Of a stretch of DNA of 64,000 nt, positions 1 through 7,835 are shown one piece after another; position 1 is the first letter of the stretch; each line of letters opens with the position of its first letter. This stretch comes from Pantoea sp. Ep11b (GTDB lineage Bacteria; Pseudomonadota; Gammaproteobacteria; Enterobacterales; Enterobacteriaceae). The notes under the pieces are model-generated. The model was not told the origin of the DNA. It saw nothing but the letters and a program-made list of their open reading frames with translations, and made no database searches. The position numbers and the translations under genes are program-made. The stretch covers positions 2,418,001 through 2,482,000 of the forward strand of contig NZ_CP160631.1 in NCBI RefSeq assembly GCF_040783975.1. Direction: 5' to 3'.

Positions 1-2
1 CG

Positions 3-878
3 AAAACCGCAGTGGGTTGCGATGCCGTCTGTATTTTTGTCAATGATGATGGCAGTCGTCCGGTGCTGGAAGAGCTGGCCGGGCTGGGGGTAAAAGCTAT
101 CGCGCTGCGCTGCGCCGGTTTCAACAATGTGGATCTGGCTGCGGCTGAAGAGCTGGGCCTGGAGGTGGTACGGGTGCCCGCCTACTCACCGGAAGCGGTC
201 GCGGAACACACCATCGGCCTGATGATGACCCTGAATCGCCGCATCCATCGCGCCTATCAGCGCACCCGTGATGCGAACTTCTCCCTCGACGGTCTGACCG
301 GTTTTAACATGTATCAGAAAACCGCGGGCGTGATCGGGACCGGAAAAATCGGGGTGGCGACGATGCGCATTCTGAAAGGGTTTGGTATGCGGCTGCTGGC
401 GTTTGACCCTTATCCCAGCCAGCAGGCGCGGGAACTGGGTGCAGAATATGTCGATCTGAAGACGCTGTTTGCCGAGTCTCACGTTATCACGCTGCACTGC
501 CCGATGACGCCGGAAAATCATCATCTGCTCAACGCGGAGGCGTTTAATCAGATGCGCGATGGCGTGATGATTATCAACACCAGCCGGGGCGGCCTGATTG
601 ATTCCCAGGCGGCGATTGACGCCCTGAAAAAGCAGAAGATTGGTGCGCTCGGCATGGATGTCTATGAGAATGAGCGCGATCTGTTCTTTGAAGATAAGTC
701 GAACGATGTGATTCAGGACGATGTCTTCCGCCGTCTGTCGGCGTGTCATAACGTGCTATTTACCGGCCATCAGGCGTTTTTAACTGCCGAAGCACTGACC
801 GCCATTTCTGAAACCACACTGAATAATCTCAGCCAGCTCGACCGCGGCGAAGCGTGTCCGAACCGGGTCTCTGCCTGA
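3..878 (+). CDS. ldhA: D-lactate dehydrogenase, 5' end outside the window
   Basis: NADH-dependent fermentative D-lactate dehydrogenase, which reduces pyruvate to D-lactate in the cytoplasm. The frame is open from the window edge, so about 40 N-terminal residues are missing compared with the 329-residue E. coli enzyme. Visible are the Rossmann nucleotide-binding motif GTGKIGVATM, the RCAGFNNVD segment, the NTSRGGLIDS segment and the GHQAFLTAEAL segment that carries the catalytic His of D-2-hydroxyacid dehydrogenases. Similarity to E. coli LdhA is close throughout. The GTG at 12 is internal and not the true start. The gene is convergent with the DUF333 lipoprotein gene that follows. Confidence 0.97.
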   Translation, partial: KTAVGCDAVCIFVNDDGSRPVLEELAGLGVKAIALRCAGFNNVDLAAAEELGLEVVRVPAYSPEAVAEHTIGLMMTLNRRIHRAYQRTRDANFSLDGLTGFNMYQKTAGVIGTGKIGVATMRILKGFGMRLLAFDPYPSQQARELGAEYVDLKTLFAESHVITLHCPMTPENHHLLNAEAFNQMRDGVMIINTSRGGLIDSQAAIDALKKQKIGALGMDVYENERDLFFEDKSNDVIQDDVFRRLSACHNVLFTGHQAFLTAEALTAISETTLNNLSQLDRGEACPNRVSA

Positions 879-882
879 GTAA

Positions 883-905
883 GCGGGCCGGTGCAATCCG
901 GCCTG
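883..905. terminator. Hairpin between ldhA and the DUF333 gene
   Basis: A 6-bp GC stem (GGCCGG/CCGGCC, loop of six) lies directly after the ldhA stop and is followed by a weak T-rich tail. It sits between two convergent genes and probably ends ldhA transcription. The short T run keeps confidence moderate. Confidence 0.45.
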
Positions 906-909
906 TTTA

Positions 910-1185
910 TCAGCGCGCGCAGTTCCCGCCAATCAGCGCCTGTTCATCACAGCGGCGACCATTCACTAACTGACACATCCCCACGCGCGAACCATCCAGC
1001 TGATGTGAAAACGCCAGGGTTCCACCTGCATTGGCACAGTTGCTTTCTGCCAGGGAAGACATCACTACCCGTGGCTGGATATGGGCGGCGGTGGCTTGTT
1101 GCGGTGGCTCATTATCATCGCTGTGGCTGCTGCAGGCAGAAAGTAATAATGCGGCACCGGCCAGCAAAAAGGTGGCTGCTTTCAT
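910..1185 (-). CDS. DUF333-family lipoprotein (YoaF-like)
   Basis: Small lipoprotein of 91 residues. The chosen ATG at 1185 has a Shine-Dalgarno-like CGGAGT about 7 bases upstream and opens a classic lipoprotein signal: Lys-2, a hydrophobic run and the lipobox LSAC with the lipidated Cys near residue 18. A longer in-frame start at 1227 would put 14 non-signal-like residues ahead of it. The C-terminal half has the DUF333 pattern: Asn-Cys, GGTL, a QLDGS turn, VGMCQL, and a final Cys pair (RRCDEQAL, then GGNC). These cysteines probably form disulfides in the periplasm. Family members are often called putative hemolysin, but the function is unproven. Confidence 0.8.
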   Translation of the reverse strand: MKAATFLLAGAALLLSACSSHSDDNEPPQQATAAHIQPRVVMSSLAESNCANAGGTLAFSHQLDGSRVGMCQLVNGRRCDEQALIGGNCAR

Positions 1186-1369
1186 CAGTCGGACTCCGGG
1201 AATAGGGGTTAAAGGCTGGCTCAGCATATGTCAGGCAGTACAAGGGGTCGAGAGGTGAAACAGCTTTTTACAAAATTCTCCAGCGTCATTTGCAAGCAGA
1301 ATTATCTTGTTTACCTGCTATGACTGAACTGTCACTCTTTTTCGGCCTTTATCATTTCGGAGTAAAGCC

Positions 1370-2026
1370 ATGTTGATGGATATGCTTATTCGCATTGCGC
1401 TGGCCGGCATTCTCGGCGGTCTGATCGGCCTTGAACGTCAGATGCGCGCCAAGGAAGCGGGCCTGCGAACCCATATTCTGGTCGGTATTGGCAGTGCGAT
1501 GTTTATGCTGGTGTCAAAATATGGCTTCGCTGACATGCTGACCAGCGACCACGTCGCGCTGGATCCCAGCCGTATCGCCGCTCAGGTAGTCAGCGGCATG
1601 GGGTTCCTGGGTGCTGGCACCATCATGATTCAGAAGCAGGTGGTGAAAGGATTAACCACCGCGGCGGGTTTATGGGTCACCGCCGCCATCGGTCTGGTGA
1701 TCGGAAGCGGCATGTATGAGATCGGCATTTATGGCACAGTGCTGGCGCTGCTGGTGCTGGAGGCCTTCCGCCGCCTGAGCCATCTGCTGATCGGCAAACA
1801 CCATACCCTGCTGGTGTTTCTGAAGCCCAAAAGTGTGCCGCTGGTGCTGCTGGTTATGCAGCGGGAAGGCATTCGCTACAACAATGTCACGGTGATTAAC
1901 CGCGATGCGGAGAGCGGCCTGTGTGAACTGAGCGTTCAGGTAACGCTTTCCCGTCGATCTAACGATGTACATCTGTATGACAAGATCATGGAGATCAAAG
2001 GCGTTCAGTCGCTGGAGATGATGTGA
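1370..2026 (+). CDS. MgtC/SapB-family inner-membrane protein
   Basis: A 218-residue integral membrane protein of the MgtC/SapB family. The N-terminal part has the family signature: GGLIGLERQ, then KEAGLRTHILVGIGSAMFM, then VVSGMGFLGAGTIM and GLTTAAGLWVTAAIG, giving about four or five transmembrane helices. A soluble C-terminal domain of about 70 residues follows (from about residue 145), as in MgtC-like proteins. In pathogens MgtC proteins modulate ATP synthase and Mg2+ or phosphate homeostasis. Whether this one does so is unknown, because most family members are uncharacterised. The ATG at 1370 follows CGGAGTAAAGCC. No partner gene is adjacent. A strong terminator follows. Confidence 0.85.
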   Translation: MLMDMLIRIALAGILGGLIGLERQMRAKEAGLRTHILVGIGSAMFMLVSKYGFADMLTSDHVALDPSRIAAQVVSGMGFLGAGTIMIQKQVVKGLTTAAGLWVTAAIGLVIGSGMYEIGIYGTVLALLVLEAFRRLSHLLIGKHHTLLVFLKPKSVPLVLLVMQREGIRYNNVTVINRDAESGLCELSVQVTLSRRSNDVHLYDKIMEIKGVQSLEMM

Positions 2027-2072
2027 TCCCATTTTTGCCCCACGCCTCACAGTCTGACTCCTGAACGTGACA

Positions 2073-2102
2073 GCGGGCGGTTACTGCAACCGCCCGCTTT
2101 TC
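2073..2102 (+). terminator. Intrinsic terminator after the MgtC-family gene
   Basis: A perfect 10-bp stem (GCGGGCGGTT/AACCGCCCGC) with a 5-base loop and a TTTTCC tail, about 50 bases after the stop codon. Confidence 0.85.
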
Positions 2103-2221
2103 CTGTAAATCTTTTTTTACCGCCAGATGTGTCATCAGCCTGACCTGAGACATAGAGCCTGCCGATAATCAATGCCATAATCCGCGATGGTTTTTTAACG
2201 TTACTATTTCAACGGGGAAAT

Positions 2222-2482
2222 ATGCGCCAACATTCTGACCAACCTGAGGTTGCCCTCTCCGCTGCCACGCATAAAAAAGGCCTGACGCTGATAAGCGTGC
2301 TCGTCATTGCCCTGATTGCAGGCGTGGTCGCCATCATGATGATTCTCGATCATCGCAACGCTGTGAATAATGCGCTGGAGACCGGACAGTGTCTGGCTGA
2401 GGAGGGTGCAGAGGGATTTCTGGAGATGCTCCGGCATTTTCTGCATCACGCCTATCGCTGGATATTTAAAGCCTGCGGCTAA
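2222..2482 (+). CDS. Small single-pass membrane protein, unknown function
   Basis: Not recognised. The 86-residue product has a polar start of about 18 residues, then one strong hydrophobic segment (LTLISVLVIALIAGVVAIMMIL, about 21-42), then a short soluble tail rich in His and acidic residues, ending LRHFLHHAYRWIFKACG. The ATG at 2222 follows a purine-rich CGGGGAAAT. The opposite strand is also open over most of this stretch, but that product has no membrane segment or ribosome site to recommend it. It lies in an AT-richer group of tiny genes between mgtC-like and ttcA. Confidence 0.5.
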   Translation: MRQHSDQPEVALSAATHKKGLTLISVLVIALIAGVVAIMMILDHRNAVNNALETGQCLAEEGAEGFLEMLRHFLHHAYRWIFKACG

Positions 2483-2493
2483 TCGTTTCACAT

Positions 2494-2649
2494 TCAGTGC
2501 AGCAGAAAATGGAGTAAGCCGTGACGGTTGACCAGCAACAACACAGCATAATGCATCACCGCAACATAGCAGAGTAAAAAGAGAATGAGCATCGTAATAA
2601 ATCGGATGCCGTACTTTTTTATTTTTTGAATGTTACAGGGATATCTCAT
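2494..2649 (-). CDS. Candidate 51-residue membrane micro-protein
   Basis: Not recognised. A complete minus-strand reading frame encodes 51 residues: a basic N-terminus (MRYPCNIQKIKKYGIRF), one hydrophobic helix at about 18-40 (ITMLILFLLCYVAVMHYAVL) and a His-rich tail ending LLHFLLH. The basic start, single helix and positive-inside layout are typical of enterobacterial small membrane proteins. An AAGG lies only 3 bases before the ATG, closer than usual, so the start or the gene itself is uncertain. It is convergent with the 86-residue gene, the two stops lying about 12 bases apart. Confidence 0.4.
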   Translation of the reverse strand: MRYPCNIQKIKKYGIRFITMLILFLLCYVAVMHYAVLLLVNRHGLLHFLLH

Positions 2650-2671
2650 AGACCTTAAAATTTAATTTACC

Positions 2672-2863
2672 TTGATAGCCGATTATTTAACGGCTTCCCT
2701 GGCAGGCTGTATTGCCGAAATGTGCGATACGCAATGCACGCCGTTTCAGCTTAACGCCTGCCTGGCATTTATTTACAATACGCTGTTTAAATTAACGAAA
2801 CCCTCACCCGCTCCCGTTGCGCCGTCACAGGCGGATACGCGTGTCGCGAACTGGCAGACGTGA
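2672..2863 (+). CDS. Doubtful 63-residue reading frame
   Basis: A reading frame opening at TTG 2672; a stop three codons upstream excludes a longer form, and the next ATG is at 2720. The product has two Cys close together (MCDTQC) and a mildly hydrophobic middle (NACLAFIYNTLFKL), then a Pro-rich end. There is no clear ribosome site and no recognised family. It could be a remnant or chance. Confidence 0.2.
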   Translation: MIADYLTASLAGCIAEMCDTQCTPFQLNACLAFIYNTLFKLTKPSPAPVAPSQADTRVANWQT

Positions 2864-3108
2864 AGAAATTTCCCGGTTTCTGCAAAGCGATCTTTATTAT
2901 AAACCTTTCGGATTAACGCATATTCAACAGCGCCCCACTTTCAGACGGATCCCCTAAAAACCCGGGGCGACTCTTTTTTTAATATCCCGCAGGGCGAAAG
3001 TGAATTAATTTGACGGGGATCAGATTATCAGAAACAGAAACCGGACGCCGTTTATCCGGGATTGATTAAACGCGGTGCATGCTATTTTTATTTACCGGAT
3101 TTTTTGTG

Positions 3109-3267
3109 ATGAAATTTCTGTTAACCGTCGCGGCTATTTTTATGCTTGCGGGTTGCGCCGCAAAAATTGATCGCGCGCGTGATCATGCCTTTCAGAGCTC
3201 ACCCCCCTCCTGTTCAACTCAGAATGATGAAATCGATTGTCAGTGGCTGAATGTGCCCGCCAGCTGA
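3109..3267 (+). CDS. Small putative lipoprotein
   Basis: Not recognised beyond its signal. From the ATG at 3109 the 52-residue product begins MKFLLTVAAIFMLAGCAAK, a textbook lipoprotein signal with lipobox LAGC and the lipidated Cys at about residue 16. The short mature part has two further Cys (SCSTQNDEIDCQW) that may form a disulfide. An in-frame ATG at 3079 would prepend ten hydrophobic residues and is less likely. The ribosome site is weak. The gene belongs to the AT-richer group of tiny genes ahead of ttcA. Confidence 0.5.
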   Translation: MKFLLTVAAIFMLAGCAAKIDRARDHAFQSSPPSCSTQNDEIDCQWLNVPAS

Positions 3268-3526
3268 GGCGTCGTACGGCTGCTTCAGCCTGCCCTTTAC
3301 GACGCTGATTCTGGAGAGCGGCGCGTATCTCATCGGGTGCTCCTCCCTGCCAGCCCTGCCCTGAGACTTCGCCCTTTTCCGCTGAATCTTTACTCCGGTA
3401 CTGGCATTCGCGGCAACAATCCGTACCATACGCTGCATATTCGTGACACCGCAGTGAAGTGTCTGGCTGAAGGCGCGCCATAATCTGCCCTTCCGCTGTG
3501 CTTTCTGGATTCAGAGATAGGTAAAA

Positions 3527-4462
3527 ATGCAAGATAATCAAACGGTTGACAAGAAAGAACAGTACAACCTTAACAAGCTGCAGAAACGTCTGCGTCGTCA
3601 TGTCGGCGAAGCGATTGCTGATTTTAATATGATTGAAGAAGGCGACCGCATCATGGTCTGCCTGTCGGGCGGCAAAGACAGCTACACCATGCTGGAAATT
3701 CTGCGCAGTCTGCAAAAGAGCGCGCCGGTCAGCTTCAGCTTGATTGCGGTAAACCTCGACCAGAAGCAGCCAGGCTTCCCGGAGCATATCCTGCCGCAGT
3801 ATCTTGAAGCGCAGGGGGTTGAGTACCGGATTATCGAAGAAGATACCTACTCCATCGTTAAAGAGAAGATCCCGGAAGGAAAAACGACCTGTTCACTCTG
3901 TTCGCGCCTGCGTCGTGGCATCCTCTATCGCGTGGCAACAGAGCTGGGCTGCACCAAAATCGCACTCGGCCATCATCGCGATGATATCCTGCAGACCCTG
4001 TTCCTGAACATGTTCTATGGCGGGAAGATGAAAGGCATGCCGCCAAAACTGATGAGCGACGACGGCAAGCAGATTGTGATCCGTCCGCTGGCCTACTGCC
4101 GCGAAAAAGATATCATCCGCTTCTCGGAAGCGCGTCAGTTCCCGATTATCCCCTGCAACCTTTGCGGTTCTCAGCCGAACCTGCAGCGTCAGGTCGTGGC
4201 CGATATGCTGCGTGACTGGGACAAGCGCTATCCCGGCCGTATTGAAACCATGTTCAGCGCGATGCAGAACGTGGTGCCCTCGCATCTGGCCGATTTCGGC
4301 CTGTTCGATTTTAAAGGCATTAAACATGGTGATGCGGTCGTGGATGGTGGCGACCTGGCGTTTGACCGCGAAACCCTGCCGTCTCAGCCTGCAGGCTGGC
4401 GCGAAGTTGATGAGGATGCACCGGATATCAGCGCACGTCTGGATGTGCTCCAGATAAAATAA
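3527..4462 (+). CDS. ttcA: tRNA 2-thiocytidine(32) synthetase TtcA
   Basis: An Fe-S-dependent enzyme that thiolates cytidine 32 of certain tRNAs using ATP. At 311 residues it equals E. coli TtcA. The PP-loop SGGKDS is at 47-52, and the two CxxC motifs are CSLC (122-125) and CNLC (210-213); three of these cysteines hold the 4Fe-4S cluster in the family. LGHHRDD near 148-153 is also typical. The ATG at 3527 follows GAGATAGGTAAAA. In E. coli the Rac prophage is integrated next to ttcA. Here the gene is intact, but the DNA before it holds unfamiliar tiny genes, consistent with old insertion traffic (inference). dbpA, which lies beside ttcA in E. coli, is absent here. Confidence 0.98.
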   Translation: MQDNQTVDKKEQYNLNKLQKRLRRHVGEAIADFNMIEEGDRIMVCLSGGKDSYTMLEILRSLQKSAPVSFSLIAVNLDQKQPGFPEHILPQYLEAQGVEYRIIEEDTYSIVKEKIPEGKTTCSLCSRLRRGILYRVATELGCTKIALGHHRDDILQTLFLNMFYGGKMKGMPPKLMSDDGKQIVIRPLAYCREKDIIRFSEARQFPIIPCNLCGSQPNLQRQVVADMLRDWDKRYPGRIETMFSAMQNVVPSHLADFGLFDFKGIKHGDAVVDGGDLAFDRETLPSQPAGWREVDEDAPDISARLDVLQIK

Positions 4463-4478
4463 GCACCAGACAGGTTAA

Positions 4479-4508
4479 GGGCGTGCTCCGGAAGCACGCC
4501 CTTTTTTT
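4479..4508 (+). terminator. Intrinsic terminator of ttcA
   Basis: A perfect 9-bp stem (GGGCGTGCT/AGCACGCCC), loop CCGGA, followed by seven T. The T run overlaps the stop codon of the oppositely oriented proline-rich micro-gene. Confidence 0.9.
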
Positions 4509-4653
4509 ATATATTGCGGTGTGGCGGCGGATCCATGATCGGTGGAAACTCCGGGTCACCCGGCGGATCGGGTTGCGGCTGGGGATGTGGAATCGGGTCA
4601 GGAATCGGGGTGGGATCCGTCGGGATCGGCTCGCTGTTAAAAATCGCGCTCAT
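4507..4653 (-). CDS. Proline-rich micro-protein, 48 residues
   Basis: Not recognised. From the ATG at 4653, which has an excellent AAGGAG 7 bases upstream, the frame encodes 48 residues of which 18 are Pro, arranged as X-Pro pairs (TDPTPIPDPIPHPQPQPDPP) and ending with a Pro-Pro-Pro run before HRNI. It has no signal peptide or membrane segment and should be an extended polyproline-like chain. A longer in-frame ATG at 4749 lies within the FnrS terminator and lacks a ribosome site, so it was not chosen. The strong ribosome site and non-random composition argue for a real gene. It lies just downstream of fnrS on the same strand, so it could be reached by read-through of that terminator. Confidence 0.6.
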   Translation of the reverse strand: MSAIFNSEPIPTDPTPIPDPIPHPQPQPDPPGDPEFPPIMDPPPHRNI

Positions 4654-4720
4654 GCCGTACTCCTTTTCTTGCGAATGGAGTTTAAGCTTAGGTAAGAAAC
4701 GCCATCGGGGCCAGGCGGAT

Positions 4721-4842
4721 AAAAAAAAAGCCGGCGCACTGGCCGGCATGTTTCGAATTAATTGTGCTATGCAATAATTCTAAAAATATAAGTATGACAA
4801 TATGGAGCGCAACGCCCATCGCTTGACGTTGCATTCACCTGC
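4721..4842 (-). ncRNA. fnrS: Small RNA FnrS (anaerobically induced, Hfq-dependent)
   Basis: The minus strand from 4842 reads GCAGGTGAATGCAACGTCAA and continues with the GCGATGGGCGTTGCGCTCCA core, both identical to E. coli FnrS as I recall it. It also keeps the TTGCATAGCACAATT segment, and ends in a GC stem (GCCGGC...GCCGGC) with nine T. The length of 122 nt and the position between ttcA and zntB match E. coli. In E. coli FnrS is made under anaerobiosis by FNR (and ArcA) and represses mRNAs of aerobic metabolism and oxidative-stress enzymes such as sodB. The 5' seed regions are conserved here; the middle and the terminator stem differ in sequence but keep their form. Confidence 0.95.
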
Positions 4843-4877
4843 GGAAGAGAGTTTGCGTCAGGTGCCGCATCGGGTTC

Positions 4878-4891
4878 TTGATATCGATCAG
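4878..4891 (-). promoter_or_regulatory. FNR box of the fnrS promoter
   Basis: TTGATATCGATCAG matches the FNR consensus TTGAT-N4-ATCAA at 9 of the 10 fixed positions. Its centre is about 42 bases upstream of the predicted fnrS 5' end, the class II activator position. This predicts activation in the absence of oxygen. Confidence 0.85.
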
Positions 4892-4957
4892 CTTTTGCCT
4901 TTTTAATCCGGTTTTCCGGCCGGATGACGCGATTTTCCGCCGTGTCCCCCTGCCCGG

Positions 4958-5941
4958 CTACAGCCAGCGCCGTTTACGCAGATAGCCTGCCACGCCCAGT
5001 GCCAGCGCTACCAGCAGCAGACAGAAGAGCGGAAAGCCATAGTGCCAGTTGCCGCCGGGGATCCCGCCCAGGTTGACGCCAAACAACCCCGTCAGGAAGG
5101 TTGCAGGAAGAAAAATCATCGCCATCAGTGACATCGTATAGGTGCGGCGATTCATCGACTCCGCCATTGCTGAGGCGACCTCATCGGCCAGGATCGCAGT
5201 GCGCGCGACGCCCGCATCCAGGTCATCCAGCCCGCGCCCCAGACGATCGGCGATCTCCTGCATCCGGCGGCGTTCGCTGTCATCCATCCAGCCAAGCTTT
5301 TCGCTGGCCAGCCGGGCATAGACATCCCGCTGCGGCGCCATATAGCGACGCATCACAATCAGTTGTTTGCGCAGCAGGCCGAGTTCGCCCCGTGCCGGCA
5401 TCCGCTGGTCCAGCAGCGCATCTTCCAGCTCAATGATTTTGTCATGCAGCTCTTCGATAAATTCGCTGGTGTGATCGGTCAGGGCATCACAGACATCCAC
5501 CAGCCAGCTGCCGCAGTCAATCGGGCCGTTGCCGTTCTGCAGATCCGTCAGCACTTCATCGACCGCAGTGACTTTACGCCGCCGGGTGGAGACGATGAGC
5601 TTGTCGTTGATAAAGACCCGCATCACCACCAGTTGATCGCGACGCGCATCGCTGTTGTGATTGACGCTGCGCAGCACGATCATAAAACCGTCGCCCAGCC
5701 GGCTGACACGGGGGCGCATGCTGTCGCCCGCTAACGCATCGCGCACCGTATCCGGGATTTGCGGCGTCGACTGCAGCCACTCTGCGCTTTTGCGGTGGGT
5801 GTAATTCAGATGCAGCCAGCAGGGCTGCTCACACTGGATCACCTCATCTTCCGCGATCGGGATCATCCCGCCCTTACCATCCAGCTGGCAGGAAATTATG
5901 GCATCCGACACCTGCAACGCTTTTCCTTCAATTACGTCCAC
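4958..5941 (-). CDS. zntB: Zinc transporter ZntB (CorA family)
   Basis: An inner-membrane zinc transporter of the CorA/2-TM-GxN family, thought to work as a pentamer. The 327-residue length equals E. coli ZntB. The large cytoplasmic N-terminal domain has the conserved [19 protein letters not shown] and [23 protein letters not shown] segments. Two C-terminal helices follow, with the selectivity-loop motif [10 protein letters not shown] between them. The start is GTG at 5941, preceded by GAGGCGAAGG; its first residues align with the E. coli start. fnrS lies just downstream on the same strand with its own promoter. Confidence 0.97.
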   Translation of the reverse strand: MDVIEGKALQVSDAIISCQLDGKGGMIPIAEDEVIQCEQPCWLHLNYTHRKSAEWLQSTPQIPDTVRDALAGDSMRPRVSRLGDGFMIVLRSVNHNSDARRDQLVVMRVFINDKLIVSTRRRKVTAVDEVLTDLQNGNGPIDCGSWLVDVCDALTDHTSEFIEELHDKIIELEDALLDQRMPARGELGLLRKQLIVMRRYMAPQRDVYARLASEKLGWMDDSERRRMQEIADRLGRGLDDLDAGVARTAILADEVASAMAESMNRRTYTMSLMAMIFLPATFLTGLFGVNLGGIPGGNWHYGFPLFCLLLVALALGVAGYLRKRRWL

Positions 5942-6028
5942 ACCTTCGCCTCACTACTAAAATCAATACGATACAGTCTAGCGTCACGCCGTTGAGTTGC
6001 AATTGCCGCGCTGTTTAGAAAGATGTCA

Positions 6029-6056
6029 GCAGATGGCCGGTAAAACGGCCATCTGC
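6029..6056 (-). terminator. Hairpin after mppA
   Basis: A perfect 11-bp stem (GCAGATGGCCG/CGGCCATCTGC, loop of six) begins just past the mppA stop. On the minus strand it is followed by a T-poor tail (TGACATCTTTC), so it is a probable but not classical terminator. Confidence 0.5.
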
Positions 6057-6064
6057 CTCTTGAT

Positions 6065-7684
6065 TTAATGCTTCTCAATCCACAGTTCACGGCTGTAGGC
6101 AACATCTTCGGGGTTAGTGATGGGGTAGCCTTTGACCCAGGGTTTAATCAGACGGCCATTGGTGTACTGATAGATGGGGGCGATGGGTGCCTGGTCAGCC
6201 AGGATCTGTTCGGCACGGTTGTAATCGCTGTTGCGTGCCTCGTCACTGGTTTCGCGGCTGGCTTTGGCCAGCACGGCATCGTAATCACGATTGCTGAAGC
6301 GCGAGATGTTGCTGCTGTTTCCTGCGGTCAGCAGATTCAGGAAGGTCGAAGGCTCGTTGTAATCGCCAATCCAGGAGGCACGGATAACATCGAAGTTCCC
6401 GCTGTTGCGGCTGTCAATGTAGGTTTTCCACTCCTGATTTTCCAGCGTGACATCCACCCCAAGGTTCTTTTTCCACATCGAAGCGACGGCAATCGCAATC
6501 TTCTGATGACTTTCAGAGGTGTTATAAAGCAGTTTAAGTTTCAGCGGCTTGCCGGGGCCATAGCCAGCGGCGGCCAGCAGTGCTCTGGCCTGCGCGTTCA
6601 GGCTGTTCTGATCGTGCTGCTGCAGGAAGGATGGCAGCGGCTTAAAGCCCGCCGTCACGTCAGGGGTAAAGTGCCAGGCCGGTTTTTCACCGGTGCCCAG
6701 CACCTTTTCAGCGATAATCTTCCGGTCGATAGACCAAGAGAGCGCCTTGCGCACCCGTACATCGGCCGTCGGCCCCTTCTGCGTATTAAACGCATAGTAG
6801 TAGGTGCCCAGCTGGTCGGGCGTATAGACCTCGCCCGGCAGAGTTTTCTTCAGCAGCCCATACATCTCTTTGGGGAAGGATTCAGTGATATCGATATCAT
6901 TGGCGCGGTAGCGTTTGGTGGCGCTCGACTCCTCGTTGATCGGAACGAACGTGACCTTTGTCAGCACCGAGTGCGCATCGTCCCAGTAGTGAGGATTGCG
7001 CGTGAGGACGATCTTTTCGTTCACGACGCGCTCGCTGAGCTGGTAAGCGCCGTTGCCGACCAGTTTACCAGGCGCTGTCCAGCTGTCGCCCTGCTGCGTA
7101 ATAACCTTCTCAGGCACCGGAAACAGCGCAACATTGGCCACCAGCGCCGGGAACCAGGGCACCGGCCGATCCAGCGTCACCTTCAGGCGGCTGTTATCCA
7201 GCGCCACCACGCCCAGCTTATCGGGCGTCATCTCGCCTTTGGTAATCGCCGCGGCGTTCTCAATCCCGCTTAATCCGGCAAACCAGGCAAAGGCCGAACT
7301 GTTTTTAGGATCGACCAGACGCTGCCAGCTGTAGACGAAATCTCGGGCGGTCACCGGATCGCCATTTGACCAGCGTGCGTTATTCCGCAGCGTGAAAATC
7401 CAGGTTTTATTATCGCTGCTGCTCCAGCTCTGCGCCACGCCCGGCACAATTTTGCCCTGCGCATCCTGGTTAGTCAGCCCCTCAAACAGGTCGCGGATCA
7501 CCTGGATTTCGGGCAGTCCCACGGCTTTAAGCGGATCGAGCGACGCCGGTTCATCTTTGATATGGCGGACAATCTGCTGCTGTTCAGCAAGTGGCGCGCC
7601 AGCGGGGGGATTCGCCGCGATGGCGGGTGTGATGAGGCTGCTCAGGCTGATGGCTGCCAGCGTCATGCGGAAGGTCTTGACCAT
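6065..7684 (-). CDS. mppA: Murein tripeptide-binding periplasmic protein MppA
   Basis: The periplasmic binding protein for L-Ala-gamma-D-Glu-meso-Dap, which hands the peptide to the Opp permease for cell-wall recycling. The ATG at 7684 has AAAGGAG six bases upstream and opens a cleavable signal peptide ending near PAIAA, giving 539 residues. An ATG 18 bases further upstream lacks a ribosome site. The family 5 solute-binding signature is seen in RHIKDEPASLDPLKAVGLPE and QLGTYYYAFNTQKGPTADVR. The match to E. coli MppA is closer than to OppA (for example GTGEKPAWHFTPDVTAGF). It is divergent from mpaA, whose product trims the imported peptide, and ycjG lies beyond that: a functional cluster. Confidence 0.95.
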   Translation of the reverse strand: MVKTFRMTLAAISLSSLITPAIAANPPAGAPLAEQQQIVRHIKDEPASLDPLKAVGLPEIQVIRDLFEGLTNQDAQGKIVPGVAQSWSSSDNKTWIFTLRNNARWSNGDPVTARDFVYSWQRLVDPKNSSAFAWFAGLSGIENAAAITKGEMTPDKLGVVALDNSRLKVTLDRPVPWFPALVANVALFPVPEKVITQQGDSWTAPGKLVGNGAYQLSERVVNEKIVLTRNPHYWDDAHSVLTKVTFVPINEESSATKRYRANDIDITESFPKEMYGLLKKTLPGEVYTPDQLGTYYYAFNTQKGPTADVRVRKALSWSIDRKIIAEKVLGTGEKPAWHFTPDVTAGFKPLPSFLQQHDQNSLNAQARALLAAAGYGPGKPLKLKLLYNTSESHQKIAIAVASMWKKNLGVDVTLENQEWKTYIDSRNSGNFDVIRASWIGDYNEPSTFLNLLTAGNSSNISRFSNRDYDAVLAKASRETSDEARNSDYNRAEQILADQAPIAPIYQYTNGRLIKPWVKGYPITNPEDVAYSRELWIEKH

Positions 7685-7835
7685 GATCACTCCTTTACCC
7701 AAAGAAGCGCTGCATCAGCCTGATGCCGATGCAGCTTGTGCAGGGCACTTTAACGCAAATGGCTGATCGATAAATAGCTATTTTCCGCATCCCGCTTTTC
7801 CGCTACTTTTAATAAAACCCTTTGAGGAAATCACT

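Noticed and set aside
6068..7273. A 401-codon plus-strand frame opposite mppA
   Set aside because: It lies wholly within mppA on the other strand and its product has no family features.
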